Shown here one piece after another: positions 43,996 to 53,055 of a stretch of DNA of 55,300 bases. Position 1 is the stretch's first letter. Every line of letters begins with the position of its first letter. Under the pieces are notes generated by a model. The model had not been told where the DNA came from, made no database searches, and saw only the letters and a program-made list of their open reading frames with translations. Source of the DNA: Phytoactinopolyspora limicola (GTDB taxonomy: Bacteria; Actinomycetota; Actinomycetes; Jiangellales; Jiangellaceae); contig NZ_JAAOEN010000021.1 of assembly GCF_011320225.1 (NCBI RefSeq), positions 37,549-92,848 of the forward strand. Reading direction: 5' to 3'. The position numbers and the translations under genes are program-made.

Positions 43996-44898
43996 GTGGC
44001 ACGCACGAAGTTCGCCCCAGATCGTGGGCTGACAGTCCGCATGGTGGCGACCATGGTCTTGCTGGCGCTGCTTTATGTGGTGCTGGTCGGGGCCATATCG
44101 GTGGCTTCGAATGCGTGGTTGCTGGGAGTGCTCGTGGGCCTCGGTGTCCTCTGGGCGCAGTGGTACTTCTCGGACAAACTCGCTTTATCGGCGATGCGTG
44201 CCCGTGAGGTATCTCCCCAGGAGGATCCCGCCCTGCACGCGATGATCGACCGGCTGTGTGCACTGGCCGACATGCCCAAGCCGAAGGTGGCGGTCGCCGA
44301 CACCGATCTGCCGAACGCGTTCGCTGCCGGTCGCAGCCCGGATCGGGCGGTCGTGTGCGTGACCACCGGTCTGCGGCGGCGGCTGGACGAGCGTGAGCTC
44401 GAAGCCGTGCTGTCACACGAACTCTCGCACGTCGCACACCGAGACGTCCTGGTGATGACGGTCGCATCTGTTGTAGGGGTGCTGGCCGGCTTCATCACTC
44501 GTATCGTCTTCTTCAGCGGCATGGGGCGCAGCCGCAGCAGCAACAACAACGGCGCTCCGATCATTCTTGTCGTGATGTTGGTGGCCGCGGTGGTGTACTT
44601 CGTGAGCTTCCTGCTGACCCGGCTGCTCTCCCGGTATCGGGAGCTGGCCGCGGACCGGGCAGGTGCGATCCTCACCGGCCAACCGTCGGCCTTGGCCAGC
44701 GCTCTGACCAAGATCTCCGGCGACATGGCGCGGATTCCGTCGCAGGATCTGCGCGCCGCCGAACCTTACAACGCGTTCTTCTTCGTCCCAGCGTTAACCG
44801 GCAAGATGGACATCGCGGCGCTCTTCGCCAGCCACCCACCGCTAGAGCGGCGCTTGGCGCAACTCGACAAGATCTCAGTGGAGCTGGGCCGAGAATGA
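43996..44898 (+). CDS. htpX: HtpX-like M48 membrane metalloprotease
   Basis: The 300-residue protein has two N-terminal membrane helices (about 15-55), the zinc motif HELSH (141-145), a further pair of helices (about 155-215) and a third ligand Glu in RYRELAADRAG. It degrades misfolded membrane proteins. It lies in the psp operon as in other actinobacteria. GTG 43996 follows AGGAGG. Confidence 0.92.
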   Translation: MARTKFAPDRGLTVRMVATMVLLALLYVVLVGAISVASNAWLLGVLVGLGVLWAQWYFSDKLALSAMRAREVSPQEDPALHAMIDRLCALADMPKPKVAVADTDLPNAFAAGRSPDRAVVCVTTGLRRRLDERELEAVLSHELSHVAHRDVLVMTVASVVGVLAGFITRIVFFSGMGRSRSSNNNGAPIILVVMLVAAVVYFVSFLLTRLLSRYRELAADRAGAILTGQPSALASALTKISGDMARIPSQDLRAAEPYNAFFFVPALTGKMDIAALFASHPPLERRLAQLDKISVELGRE

Positions 44899-45031
44899 CC
44901 CGACCCGCTCGTTGTAAGGTCGGTGGGTCGCACCTCGCATCATGAGTGATGAACTGGTGAACAGCGTGGGTGGCAGTTCGGCGGGGGAGTATGGGTAACT
45001 GGTTGGCGGAGAACGCAGGGCAGGCGAGCTG

Positions 45032-45598
45032 ATGGGTTTTTGGGACACGATCTTCGGCCGATCCAAGCGTGTCGAGCCGAATCTCGACGCTCTCTTCGCT
45101 CTGCCTACGGCGGCCTTGACGCTTGAGGCGTCGGCCCAGATGCATCCCACCGGGGTGGGCGCGGTGTGCTTCCGGCAGGCAGAAGGAGGCCCTTTCGCCC
45201 GGCTCAAGGCGGAGATCACCGAGCTGCTCGACGGCGCTGAGCCGGAAGAAAGCCGTGATGAGTTCGGCTATACGTGGCTCGTGGTCAAGCGTGCCCCGGA
45301 CGACATGGCGGCGCTGTGTACCGATCTGCACGCGGTGAACTCGTCCCTGGAAGCAGCCGGGTTCGGTCCTTCGCTGCTGTGCACCACCATCGGGCTACGT
45401 TCCGACGACGCCCGCGGGCTGGCCCTGGTGTATCTGTACAAGCGGGGGACGTTCTACCCGTTCGCGCCGGTCGACAGCCGGGCCCAGCGGCGCGACAACG
45501 CCTTGGAGCTGCAGGTGCGGGCGCTCGTCAGCGGCGACCTCACCATCGAATCCGACGTCAGCCGCTGGTTCCCGGTCTGGGGCGCACCCGGCGTCTAG
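45032..45598 (+). CDS. pspAB: PspA-associated protein PspAB
   Basis: The 188-residue protein begins MGFWDTIFGRSKRVEPNLDALFALPTAALTLEA, the diagnostic PspAB opening, and has a Cys-containing core (DDMAALCTDLHAV) and LALVYLYKRGTFYPFAP. PspAB is the usual fourth gene next to htpX in actinobacterial psp clusters. Function is unclear. ATG 45032 follows GGGCAGG. Confidence 0.88.
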   Translation: MGFWDTIFGRSKRVEPNLDALFALPTAALTLEASAQMHPTGVGAVCFRQAEGGPFARLKAEITELLDGAEPEESRDEFGYTWLVVKRAPDDMAALCTDLHAVNSSLEAAGFGPSLLCTTIGLRSDDARGLALVYLYKRGTFYPFAPVDSRAQRRDNALELQVRALVSGDLTIESDVSRWFPVWGAPGV

Positions 45599-45605
45599 CC
45601 CCGTT

Positions 45606-46256
45606 GTGCACCTGATCTCCATTTGTGCACCTGATCTCCGTTTCCACCTCTGATCGTTGTCGGAGCGGAGTGCCTGATGACGACGTAGGCGGTGCGGACG
45701 GCCGGCGTCCGTACGACGTTCGTTGCGCGCTGCCGATGGTCAACGATCAGATGCAGTAGTCGCCGATGTAGGCGTGGTTGTGCATCTGATCCACCCAACG
45801 TCCACATCGTGGCGATGATCAGACGACCGTGCCGAACAACTGCGCATCTCACGGCTCGGCAAGCGCATCTGATCATCGGGGTATTCGCCGCGCGTGTCGA
45901 CACGGTGGCAGCAGGTGGACGCCGCTCCTATTGCCCGTGCCCCCGTGCCCCCGTGCCCCCGGCGTGCGGCGTTCGGGCAGGGCGTGCGGGTGTGACATGC
46001 CAGCGGCGTGCTCACGCGCCCGATACATCCCGTTTGTGGGGCCGCTCGATGTGCCATTGCTTCGTTGCCACGTCTGCGGGCATGACCGCCTGCTGGCTCA
46101 GAGTTGCGGATAGACGGCGTGTGAGGTGGCCTATTCGCAACTCTGAGCCAGCAGGGGGCACACTGCGAAACGATCAGATGCGTACCCCGCACACCGACAC
46201 TGGCGGTCGCCACCACCATGCACCTGATCGTCGCCACAGAAACGATCAGGTGACAA
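45606..46256. repeat. Palindromic GATCAGATGC element, copy 2 (composite)
   Basis: The element opens with two tandem 19-base copies of GTGCACCTGATCTCC-ATTT/-GTTT (45606, 45625), the end block of the 8037 element. Hairpins follow: GATCAGATGCA/TGCATCTGATC (45745-45755, 45781-45791), CGATGATCAGA/TCTGATCATCG (45813-45823, 45869-45879), an 18-base perfect stem (46091-46108, 46136-46153) and CGATCAGATGC...GCACCTGATCG (46171-46230). The core ACACTGGCGGTCGCCACCAC is identical to that of the 8037 element. CCCCGTG is tandemly repeated at 45936-45961. It fills the gap between pspAB and the sialic-acid transporter; no frame here has coding character. Confidence 0.88.
46091..46153. repeat. Perfect 18-base inverted repeat
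   Basis: TGCTGGCTCAGAGTTGCG (46091-46108) and CGCAACTCTGAGCCAGCA (46136-46153) are exact complements with a 27-base loop that pairs partly (GATAG/CTATT). It lies inside copy 2 of the GATCAGATGC element but lacks the TGATC motif, so it may be a separate insertion or the transporter terminator. Confidence 0.85.
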
Positions 46257-46265
46257 CAGGGACGG

Positions 46266-47108
46266 TCAGCTCTTGACGGCGCCGGCGGTCAGGCCCTGGA
46301 TCAGGTAGCGCTGGGCCAACGCGAACAAGACGACCACGGGGATGACGGCCAACACCCCGGCAGCCAGGATGCCGCCCCAGTTCTGCGCGCCCATACTCTC
46401 CATGACCTGGGCGATGCCGATCTGTACGGTCCGGGTGTTCGACGAACTGGTCATGATCAAGGCGTACTGGTAGTCGTTCCACGCCAGGATGAACGCGTAC
46501 AGTCCTACCGCCACCAGACCCGGCTTGGTCAACGGGAGGATCACGCTGACCAGCGTGCGGAACCGGCCGGCACCGTCCACCTGTGCGGCGTCTTCCAGTT
46601 CGGTGGGCACGTTCTTGAAGAAGCCACTCATCAACCACACCGCGGCCGGCAGCGTCATGGTCTGGTAGATCAGCACCAGGATCGTGCGAGTGTCCAACAG
46701 CTGGAGGTTCATCGCGATCTGGTACCACGGCAGCATGATCATCGGCCCCTGCACCATCTGCGCGATCAGCAGCCCGACGATCGCCACTCGGGCGCCTCGA
46801 CCCTGGTAGCGGGCCAGCCCGTAGCCGGCGAGGCAGGCGAAGAACGCGGTGAGAAGCGCCGTCAGCCCACACACGATGAGTGTGTTGCCCATCAGCTTGG
46901 TCATGTCGAGCCCGCGGCCGCCGAGCGCCCAGGAGTAGTGGTCCAGGGTGGGCTCCTCGATCCACCAACTGGGTGTCGACGAGAAGATGGTCTGGTTGGT
47001 CTTCAACGACGAGACCAGCAGCCACAGGCCGGGTAGCAAGATGAAGCCCATGACGACGGCGAGCGCGCCGTATCGCCCGGCGGTCTTGGCGGCGGAATCT
47101 CTGAACAC
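46266..47108 (-). CDS. CUT1-type sugar ABC transporter permease (MalG-like)
   Basis: The 280-residue membrane protein has about six transmembrane segments and the coupling loop ELEDAAQVDGAGRFRTLVSVILPLTKPGL typical of MalG/LacG. It is the last gene of the minus-strand operon and pairs with the MalF-like permease, 12 bases upstream. Substrate is inferred to be sialic acid or a derivative from nanA and the sialidase gene. Confidence 0.9.
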   Translation of the reverse strand: MFRDSAAKTAGRYGALAVVMGFILLPGLWLLVSSLKTNQTIFSSTPSWWIEEPTLDHYSWALGGRGLDMTKLMGNTLIVCGLTALLTAFFACLAGYGLARYQGRGARVAIVGLLIAQMVQGPMIMLPWYQIAMNLQLLDTRTILVLIYQTMTLPAAVWLMSGFFKNVPTELEDAAQVDGAGRFRTLVSVILPLTKPGLVAVGLYAFILAWNDYQYALIMTSSSNTRTVQIGIAQVMESMGAQNWGGILAAGVLAVIPVVVLFALAQRYLIQGLTAGAVKS

Positions 47109-47120
47109 GATGCCCCCTTG

Positions 47121-48110
47121 TTATCGCCGGCCGAACAGGCGGGCGAGGATGCCGGCGATGATGAGGATGATCAGCATGGCGGTGGCCGCGACCGCTCCTG
47201 CCATGCCGAAGTCGAAGCGCTGGAATGCCTGCGTGTACACGTAGGTCGGCAGGATGCTGGTGGCGAAGCCGGGACCGCCGTTGGTTAGTGCCCAGATCAC
47301 CTCGAACTTGAACCAGGTCAGCACGACGGCGATCATGCCGGCGACGAACAACGTCGGCCGAATCATCGGCAGGGTGACGTACATCAGCCGTTGCCGGGCG
47401 GAGGTGCCGTCGACGTCGGCGGCTTCGAGGACGTCGCGGGAGATACCTTGCAGCGCCGCGAGCACCATGAGGGCGATGAACGGCGAGCCCATCCAGGTGG
47501 AGGTGAGCAGCAACACCGGCCACACCCAGATCTCGGACCCCAGCCAGACGATCGGTTCGTCGAGGATCCCGATCTGGGTGAGGTAGTGGTTGGCCAGGCC
47601 GTGTTGCCCGTCGAAGATCCACCGCCAGATGATCGCCACCACGACGACCGGCATCACCCAGGGGATCAGCATGAGCCCGCGCCACAAGCCGCGCAGCCGC
47701 AGCCGTTGGTTGAGCACCAGGGCGATGGTCGTTCCGACGACGAGTTGCAGGGTGGTGGAGCCGATCACCCACAGGAAGCTGTTGCGGACGACGCGCCAGA
47801 AGTTGCGGTCTTCGGTGAACAGGTGCTGGTAGTTGTCCGCGCCGACGAACCGTTGTGGGTCCGGGCTGGTGAGACGGTGGTCGAAGGTGCTGAGTCGCAC
47901 CGTCTCGAACAGCGGGTAGAACTGGGCGACCAGCAGGTAGAGCAGCACCGGCGACATCAACAGCAGCCAAAAGCCGTGTTTCTGCCGCCATCGGCGGATC
48001 CGTCCGGGCCGGGACACGCTGCCCGGGTGAGGTGGCTGCGCCGGGCCCGGCCTGCCGGTTGGGGCAGGCCGGGTGCCGGGGCGTGCCGTGGGCACGGGGG
48101 TCTGGTTCAC
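47121..48110 (-). CDS. CUT1-type sugar ABC transporter permease (MalF-like)
   Basis: The 329-residue protein has a Pro-rich N-terminal tail (about 1-45), six transmembrane segments and the docking loop DVLEAADVDGTSARQRLMYVTLPMIRPTL of MalF-like permeases. The GTG at 48110 overlaps the binding-protein stop (GTGA); the longer frame runs antisense through that gene and is rejected. Confidence 0.9.
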   Translation of the reverse strand: MNQTPVPTARPGTRPAPTGRPGPAQPPHPGSVSRPGRIRRWRQKHGFWLLLMSPVLLYLLVAQFYPLFETVRLSTFDHRLTSPDPQRFVGADNYQHLFTEDRNFWRVVRNSFLWVIGSTTLQLVVGTTIALVLNQRLRLRGLWRGLMLIPWVMPVVVVAIIWRWIFDGQHGLANHYLTQIGILDEPIVWLGSEIWVWPVLLLTSTWMGSPFIALMVLAALQGISRDVLEAADVDGTSARQRLMYVTLPMIRPTLFVAGMIAVVLTWFKFEVIWALTNGGPGFATSILPTYVYTQAFQRFDFGMAGAVAATAMLIILIIAGILARLFGRR

Positions 48111-49462
48111 TGCCGGTCCTTGACCTCGCCGATGCGCTCCATCAGAAGCTCGTACGCTTCGTCGGTGGTGATGCCGCCGTCGTTGAAGTTGCGCATGATC
48201 TCCTGCACCTCCGGTTCCATCTCGGGCTGTCCGGGGATGGGTTCGTAGGCGACTCCGCCGTCGTCGATGAGCGCCGTCATGTCTTCGATCTGTTGTTTCT
48301 GCCCCTCGACGGCGTTCGGGTAGATCTCGTCCACGTGCTCGAAGATGGCCTCGTGGTCGACGGTGGTGCGGGCGGGTACGTGGACGACGCTGGCCTGGCG
48401 GGCCACCCATTCGTCGCCGACCAGCCGTTCCAGCACGCTCCAGGCCAGGCCGGGGTCGTCGCCACCGGAGAACACCGCGTAGCCGACGTTCATCACCGGG
48501 GCACTGCTCTGCTCCGCGGACGGGCCGGCGGGGTAGGCGATCTGCCGCGAGACGCCGATGATGTCGGGGTTCAGCTCGTAGACGTTGGGTGTGAAGAAGG
48601 TGCCGGCGGCGATCATCCCGATCTCGCCGTTGGCGTAGGCGCGGAACATGTCGGCGTAGTCCCAGGTGATGTCGGCGGCCGGCCGGTACGGGCGTAGTGC
48701 CTCGAAGTGGTCGAGCAGCTCACGCCACTTCTGTTCCGACGCTGGATCGGTGTCGTTCATGAGCAGGTCGTTGCTGTAGGCGGCCGTCATGGGCACCCGG
48801 AAGGCGAAACGGGGGTTGCCCATCGGGTAGGCGAATCCGTGGGTGTCGTCGGTGGTCATCGCCTCCGCGGCGGCCTCCATGTCGGCCCACGTCTGGAGAT
48901 CCTCGACCTGCATGCCCGCCTCGGTCAGCAGTTCTTCGTTGACGACGAGGGTGAACGCCTGCGCCAGATACGGCACCGCGTACAGCTGGCCGTCGACGGT
49001 CGAGTATTCGAGGGTGCCAGGCCGGAACTGCGAGCGGTCCAGGTCGCTGTTGTCCAGGTAGTCGTCCAAGGGGGCCAGGCCCTGCAGGCGCACCAGGTCG
49101 AGTACGTCCTGGGTCATGGTCAGATCGGGTGGATTCCCGGCCTGGATCTGGATGGCCAGCTGATCGGCCATGTCGCCCCAGGACATGAAGTTGTAGTCGA
49201 GCGACAGGTCCGGGTTGAGGTCGGCGAGGTCAGCTTGGAAGTCTTCGGCGACGCGCATCTCTGGGTCGGATGTGCCCGGCCAGATGAACTGCAACTCGCC
49301 GTTGGCGTCTTCCAGGCTGGTGACGTCGTTGGTGTCGCCGTCGCGGGCGGGTGGGCCGTCGTCGTCGGAGCCGCAGGCGGCGAGAACGAGGGCGGCGGCG
49401 ATGGCGGCCGATGCCAGCTGGCCGCACCGGCGGCGAGCGGTCATGGGGGTAGGTGGGGTCAC
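48107..49462 (-). CDS. CUT1-type sugar-binding lipoprotein
   Basis: The 451-residue protein has an N-terminal lipoprotein signal with lipobox LAAC (about residue 30) and acidic tether, then a two-lobed binding body (VAEDFQADLADLNPDLSLDYNFMSWGDMADQ...). It would capture free sialic acid or its derivative for the permeases. The GTG at 49462 follows GGAG; ATG 49444 is an alternative. The 188-base gap before it carries a tandem repeat at 49551-49593. Confidence 0.88.
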   Translation of the reverse strand: MTPPTPMTARRRCGQLASAAIAAALVLAACGSDDDGPPARDGDTNDVTSLEDANGELQFIWPGTSDPEMRVAEDFQADLADLNPDLSLDYNFMSWGDMADQLAIQIQAGNPPDLTMTQDVLDLVRLQGLAPLDDYLDNSDLDRSQFRPGTLEYSTVDGQLYAVPYLAQAFTLVVNEELLTEAGMQVEDLQTWADMEAAAEAMTTDDTHGFAYPMGNPRFAFRVPMTAAYSNDLLMNDTDPASEQKWRELLDHFEALRPYRPAADITWDYADMFRAYANGEIGMIAAGTFFTPNVYELNPDIIGVSRQIAYPAGPSAEQSSAPVMNVGYAVFSGGDDPGLAWSVLERLVGDEWVARQASVVHVPARTTVDHEAIFEHVDEIYPNAVEGQKQQIEDMTALIDDGGVAYEPIPGQPEMEPEVQEIMRNFNDGGITTDEAYELLMERIGEVKDRQ

Positions 49463-49550
49463 GGCTTGCTCACTCCTTTGTGCTGCTGTCCGGTGGTTCA
49501 CCGATCGGTGGCCGCGGCCGTTCGGCCAGGGCGGGGCGGCCGCGGCTGTG

Positions 49551-49593
49551 GGATGTCTGGCCGGGGATGTCCGGCCGGGGGATGTCCGGCCGC
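49551..49593. repeat. Three imperfect tandem copies of a 14-base unit
   Basis: GGATGTCCGGCCGG is repeated at 49551, 49565 and 49580, with one change in the first copy and one extra base before the third. It lies between the lipoprotein gene start (49462) and the nanA stop (49651), in the leader of the transporter genes. Confidence 0.8.
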
Positions 49594-49650
49594 GGGACAC
49601 GCTGGACCGCTGGCGGTGGGTGCAGGGCGGTCGTCGGGCGTTTGGGCCAG

Positions 49651-50535
49651 TCAGCGAACCGGGTGAAAGGTGGGGTCGTCGCGGTAACACCGCTCGATCT
49701 CGGTGCGGTCGCGATCGTCGAGTGACGGCAGTGGCATCCGGCTGGTGCCGATGTCCAGTCCCTGGAGGCGAAGAATCTCCCGGAGGAAGGCCAGGAAGTC
49801 GTAGCGCTCCAACCGTTCGATGAAGGCGGTGGCCTGGCGTTGGAGGGCCCGGGCGTCGTCGACGCGGCCTTCTTGGATGGCTCGGTACAACTCGACGTAC
49901 AGCTCGGGCATGACGTTGTACGTCGACCCGACTCCGCCGACAGCACCGTAGAGCAAGCCGCCGAGGAGCACGTCGTCCATGCCGTTGTAGATGAGGAAGT
50001 GGTCGGGGGTGTGTTCGGCGATCCGGCCCATGGCCCCGAGGTCTTTGGAGCTGAACTTCAGCCCGGCGAGGACACCCTCGTCGGCGAGGGTGAGCAGCCA
50101 CTTCGGATCGAGGTCCCGACCGGTCAGGGACGGGATGTGGTAGCCGTACAGCGGGACGTCGACGGCGGCCGCCACGGCGCGGTAGTGGTCGGCCATGGCG
50201 TCGTCGGGGATGTCGTAGTAGAACGGGGCGACGGCGGCGACGGCCTGTGCGCCCGCTGCGTATGCGTGCTTGGCCAGTTCCACCGTGGTGCGGGTGGCGA
50301 GGGTGCCGACGTGTGCGATGACCGGTACTTCGGCGGCGACATGGCCGATGGTGGCGTCGAGTAGTGCTTTGCGTTCGGCGACGGACTGAACGACACCTTC
50401 GCCCGCGGTGCCGCCCACGAACAGTCCGTGGACGCCGGCGCCCAGCAGCCGGTCGACTAGTTTGAGTGTGCCGGCCACGTCGATCTCGCCGTCGTCTTTG
50501 TACCCGGAGATCAGGGCCGGGAAGATGCCTTTCAC
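49651..50535 (-). CDS. nanA: N-acetylneuraminate lyase (DapA/NAL superfamily)
   Basis: The 294-residue aldolase has the Schiff-base Lys160 in GLKFSSKDLG, the GGTAGEG carboxylate loop (41-47), Tyr132 in YHIP and PFYYDIPDDAMADHYRAV; the last, with YHIPSLTG, fits N-acetylneuraminate lyases rather than dihydrodipicolinate synthases. It cleaves sialic acid to ManNAc and pyruvate. Its start overlaps the GntR stop by four bases. With the sialidase, kelch protein and ABC transporter it makes a sialic-acid unit; nanE and nanK are not seen in the window. Confidence 0.85.
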   Translation of the reverse strand: MKGIFPALISGYKDDGEIDVAGTLKLVDRLLGAGVHGLFVGGTAGEGVVQSVAERKALLDATIGHVAAEVPVIAHVGTLATRTTVELAKHAYAAGAQAVAAVAPFYYDIPDDAMADHYRAVAAAVDVPLYGYHIPSLTGRDLDPKWLLTLADEGVLAGLKFSSKDLGAMGRIAEHTPDHFLIYNGMDDVLLGGLLYGAVGGVGSTYNVMPELYVELYRAIQEGRVDDARALQRQATAFIERLERYDFLAFLREILRLQGLDIGTSRMPLPSLDDRDRTEIERCYRDDPTFHPVR

Positions 50536-51248
50536 TGGACCTCCTCAGGGTTGGTTGGTGCCGCTGGCCGGGTGGCGTCGTCGACGTGGCTGGCCTCCAC
50601 CGAGTGTTCGATGCCGGCGAAGTGCTGGCTGACGGCTTCCACCAGCCGCCGGGGGTCGTCGGTGCGCAGGGCGGCGATGATCTCGGCGTGGATCTCGACG
50701 GCGTGGGGATTCTTCTCCGCCAGCTGTTCTCCGATGCGGTTGTACAACTGCCAGAACAGGTCGATCAGGTCGAGGACCAGGCGGTTGCCGAGTGGTGCGA
50801 ACAGCCGCCGGTGAAAGGCGAGATCCAGTTCGGGTGGCGGTTGACCGTCCACCTGTTGCTCACGCATCTGTTGGACGATCTCGTCGAGATCGGCGAGGTC
50901 CTGCTCGCTGAGCACCTTGCTGGCTTTGACGATCAGGTGCTCTTCCAAGGCGTGCCGGACCTCCAGCACCTCCTCGAACGCGGCTCCGTCGAGGAGCAGC
51001 CCGTAGGGCAGATGCTCGAGGATGGGATCGAAGGTGAACTTTCCGACGAACAGCCCGGTGCCATGGCGTGCCTCGATGACGCCGAGCGATTCCAGGCTGC
51101 GGGTGGCCTCCCGCAGCGAGGCCCGGCTCATACCCAACTGTTCGGCCAGCTCCCCCTCGGACGGGAGCGGATCTCCGGGCCGCAGGCCGTGGTCGAGGAC
51201 GTATTGCCGGACGGCCTTTTGGGCCTGGCGGTAGAGGGGTACACGCAT
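50532..51248 (-). CDS. GntR/FadR-family regulator of the sialic-acid locus (NanR-like)
   Basis: The 238-residue protein has an N-terminal GntR HTH (about 8-75; GDPLPSEGELAEQLGMSRASLREATRSLESLGVIEARHGTGLFV) and a C-terminal FCD domain (about 90-225). The ATG at 51248 follows CGGAG. It heads the minus-strand operon, overlaps nanA by four bases and diverges from the kelch/sialidase genes. The triple palindrome in the shared gap (51426-51514) is its likely target, so it would repress both sides until sialic acid or a product binds. Confidence 0.87.
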   Translation of the reverse strand: MRVPLYRQAQKAVRQYVLDHGLRPGDPLPSEGELAEQLGMSRASLREATRSLESLGVIEARHGTGLFVGKFTFDPILEHLPYGLLLDGAAFEEVLEVRHALEEHLIVKASKVLSEQDLADLDEIVQQMREQQVDGQPPPELDLAFHRRLFAPLGNRLVLDLIDLFWQLYNRIGEQLAEKNPHAVEIHAEIIAALRTDDPRRLVEAVSQHFAGIEHSVEASHVDDATRPAAPTNPEEVQ

Positions 51249-51425
51249 CGAGTGTGACTCCGATCGACGGTTCTGGACGCCCGGACGAGGCCGGGGCGGG
51301 GCGAACCCCTATGTAGGCGAGTGATCGTCAGAGCAGGTCAGCGGCTTCTCTGATGGTCATCGCCGAGCGGATCGGACAAGCTCCGGGGAGACGGGTCCGG
51401 TAGTGCATGCACGGAATCTCACATC

Positions 51426-51514
51426 AGATATCCGATATCTGTCAACCCCTTGACGGCTTTCTGATGATGCTTGTTAGATATCCGATATCTCCGGAGATTA
51501 GATATCCGACATCT
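51426..51514. promoter_or_regulatory. Three copies of a regulator palindrome in the nan divergent promoter
   Basis: AGATATCCGATATCT occurs at 51426-51440 and 51476-51490, and AGATATCCGACATCT at 51500-51514. A TTGACG (51450-51455) with TTAGAT (51474-51479) at 18 bases reads toward the kelch gene, with its -10 overlapping the second copy. On the minus strand TTGACA (51440-51445) reads toward the regulator with the first copy in its spacer. The layout is that of a repressor closing both promoters; the binder is most likely the NanR-like protein. Confidence 0.8.
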
Positions 51515-51533
51515 ACTCGCGTGGGAGGCATTC

Positions 51534-52931
51534 ATGCCCGATTCCCGCACCACGAGCCCGAACTCAGCCGCCACTCCTCCAGGTGCATCGCCGACCGGGC
51601 CCACTCAGCCAGAGCCGACGCAACCTGGGCCGCACGCGGCTCCTAGCCGGCGCCGGGTCCTGTCGGCCAGCGCGGCAGCCGTGGCCGCGGCCGTTGCCGC
51701 ACCCGTCGCGCTGGCATCACCTGCGTCCGCAGGTGCCGCCACGGCTGGCGGCTCGCCGGGTCGGCCGGGTCTGCCGGCTCGGCCAGTGACGTGGACTCGA
51801 CTGCCCGACATCCCGGCCAACGTCGATACCTGGTCGCCGTCGCTGCCCGTCGGCGCAGGACATTGGCGGCAGGTCGGACTAGCCGCGATGGTCGCCGGAG
51901 TCCACGACGACCACCTGATCGCGGCCGGCGGGGCCAACTTCCCCGAACCCGCCCGCACCGCCACCAGGGAGAACGAACTCGGCAAGGTCTACTGGGCCGA
52001 CGCTTTCGTGTTACGACGACGAGATAACACCTACGAGTGGGTGGACCGTGCGATGCGGCTGCCGGACGCGGTGGCTTACGCGGCCACCGTCAGTACGCCG
52101 CGCGGTGTTCTCGTGCTGGGCGGTGAGGGCTACCGGGGCGGCGCCAACGGCACCGGGCAGGCCCCGCTTGAGATCTTCGCCGACGCCTACTATCTGCGCT
52201 ACGACACCACCGCTGGTGAGCTGGTCCGCGACGATCTGCCCGATCTCCCGCGGCCGATGTCGTATGCGGTCGCCGGCGTCGTCGACGAAACCGTCTTCGT
52301 GGCTGACGGTGGCGACGTTTACCGACTGGATCTACGTGACCCCGACGCGGGATGGGCGAGCGTCGAACCCTGGCCAGGTGAACCACGACGGGTCGCCGTC
52401 GGCACGGCCCAGAACGGCCGGTTCTACGTGTTCAGCGGCCGCAGCCAGGACGCGGACGGCGAGTGGCGGTTCCACCGCGACGGGTACGCCTACGACCCCC
52501 GGCGCCGGCGTTGGGCTCAGGTGGCGGAGCTGCCATGGTGTGTGACCGCCGGGTTGGCACACCCCGTCGGCCGGGATCAGATCCTCGTCGTCGGCGGCGA
52601 CAAAGACCTCGACCGCTGGAACCTCATCGAGCATCACACGGCCCTACGTGGGCAAGCGCCAGCCGGCTCGGCCGAATGGCACGAACACAACGACGTCGTC
52701 ACCTGGCTCTTCGACCACCACACCGGGTTCAACACCGAACTACTTCTCTACGACACCCGACGAGACCGCTGGCAGGAGATCGGACACTATCCGGGCTCGC
52801 CGCCGGCCACCGCTCCGGCGGTGCGCTGGGGCGACGACCTCGTCGTCGTCAGCGGTGAGGCCGGGCCCGGAATCCGGACGCCGCGGGTGTGGCGGGCCAG
52901 CGTCGCCCCCGGTCGATCGCCGGTTGCCTGA
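51534..52931 (+). CDS. Secreted kelch-repeat protein, sialate mutarotase-like (NanM type)
   Basis: The 465-residue protein has a twin-arginine signal (RRRVLSASAAAVAAAVAAPV, about 39-60) and kelch beta-propeller repeats: VAYAATVSTPRGVLVLGGEGY, MSYAVAGVVDETVFVADGG, RRVAVGTAQNGRFYVFSGRS. It resembles cyclically permuted N-acetylneuraminate mutarotases, which convert the sialidase product to the form that cells take up. Family call is from context as much as from the repeats. The ATG at 51534 follows GGGAGG; sialidase follows. Confidence 0.75.
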   Translation: MPDSRTTSPNSAATPPGASPTGPTQPEPTQPGPHAAPSRRRVLSASAAAVAAAVAAPVALASPASAGAATAGGSPGRPGLPARPVTWTRLPDIPANVDTWSPSLPVGAGHWRQVGLAAMVAGVHDDHLIAAGGANFPEPARTATRENELGKVYWADAFVLRRRDNTYEWVDRAMRLPDAVAYAATVSTPRGVLVLGGEGYRGGANGTGQAPLEIFADAYYLRYDTTAGELVRDDLPDLPRPMSYAVAGVVDETVFVADGGDVYRLDLRDPDAGWASVEPWPGEPRRVAVGTAQNGRFYVFSGRSQDADGEWRFHRDGYAYDPRRRRWAQVAELPWCVTAGLAHPVGRDQILVVGGDKDLDRWNLIEHHTALRGQAPAGSAEWHEHNDVVTWLFDHHTGFNTELLLYDTRRDRWQEIGHYPGSPPATAPAVRWGDDLVVVSGEAGPGIRTPRVWRASVAPGRSPVA

Positions 52932-53055
52932 TGTCCGCCCGCCTGCGCCCGGCGCGCGAATCAACCGGCGGACAGATCGAAGTCGACCCGAAGACACCAC
53001 CCGGCCAGCCGGGTGGGACCTATCCGCATTCCCCATCCGAGGAGAGGAGTCGCCC

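Noticed and set aside
45692-46276. Long open frames in the 45.6-46.3 kb gap
   Set aside because: They cross several hairpins, have atypical composition and overlap one another on both strands.
46246-47991. Long minus-strand frame of 581 codons
   Set aside because: It is a shadow frame of the two transporter permeases; it is Arg/Pro-rich with no family motif.
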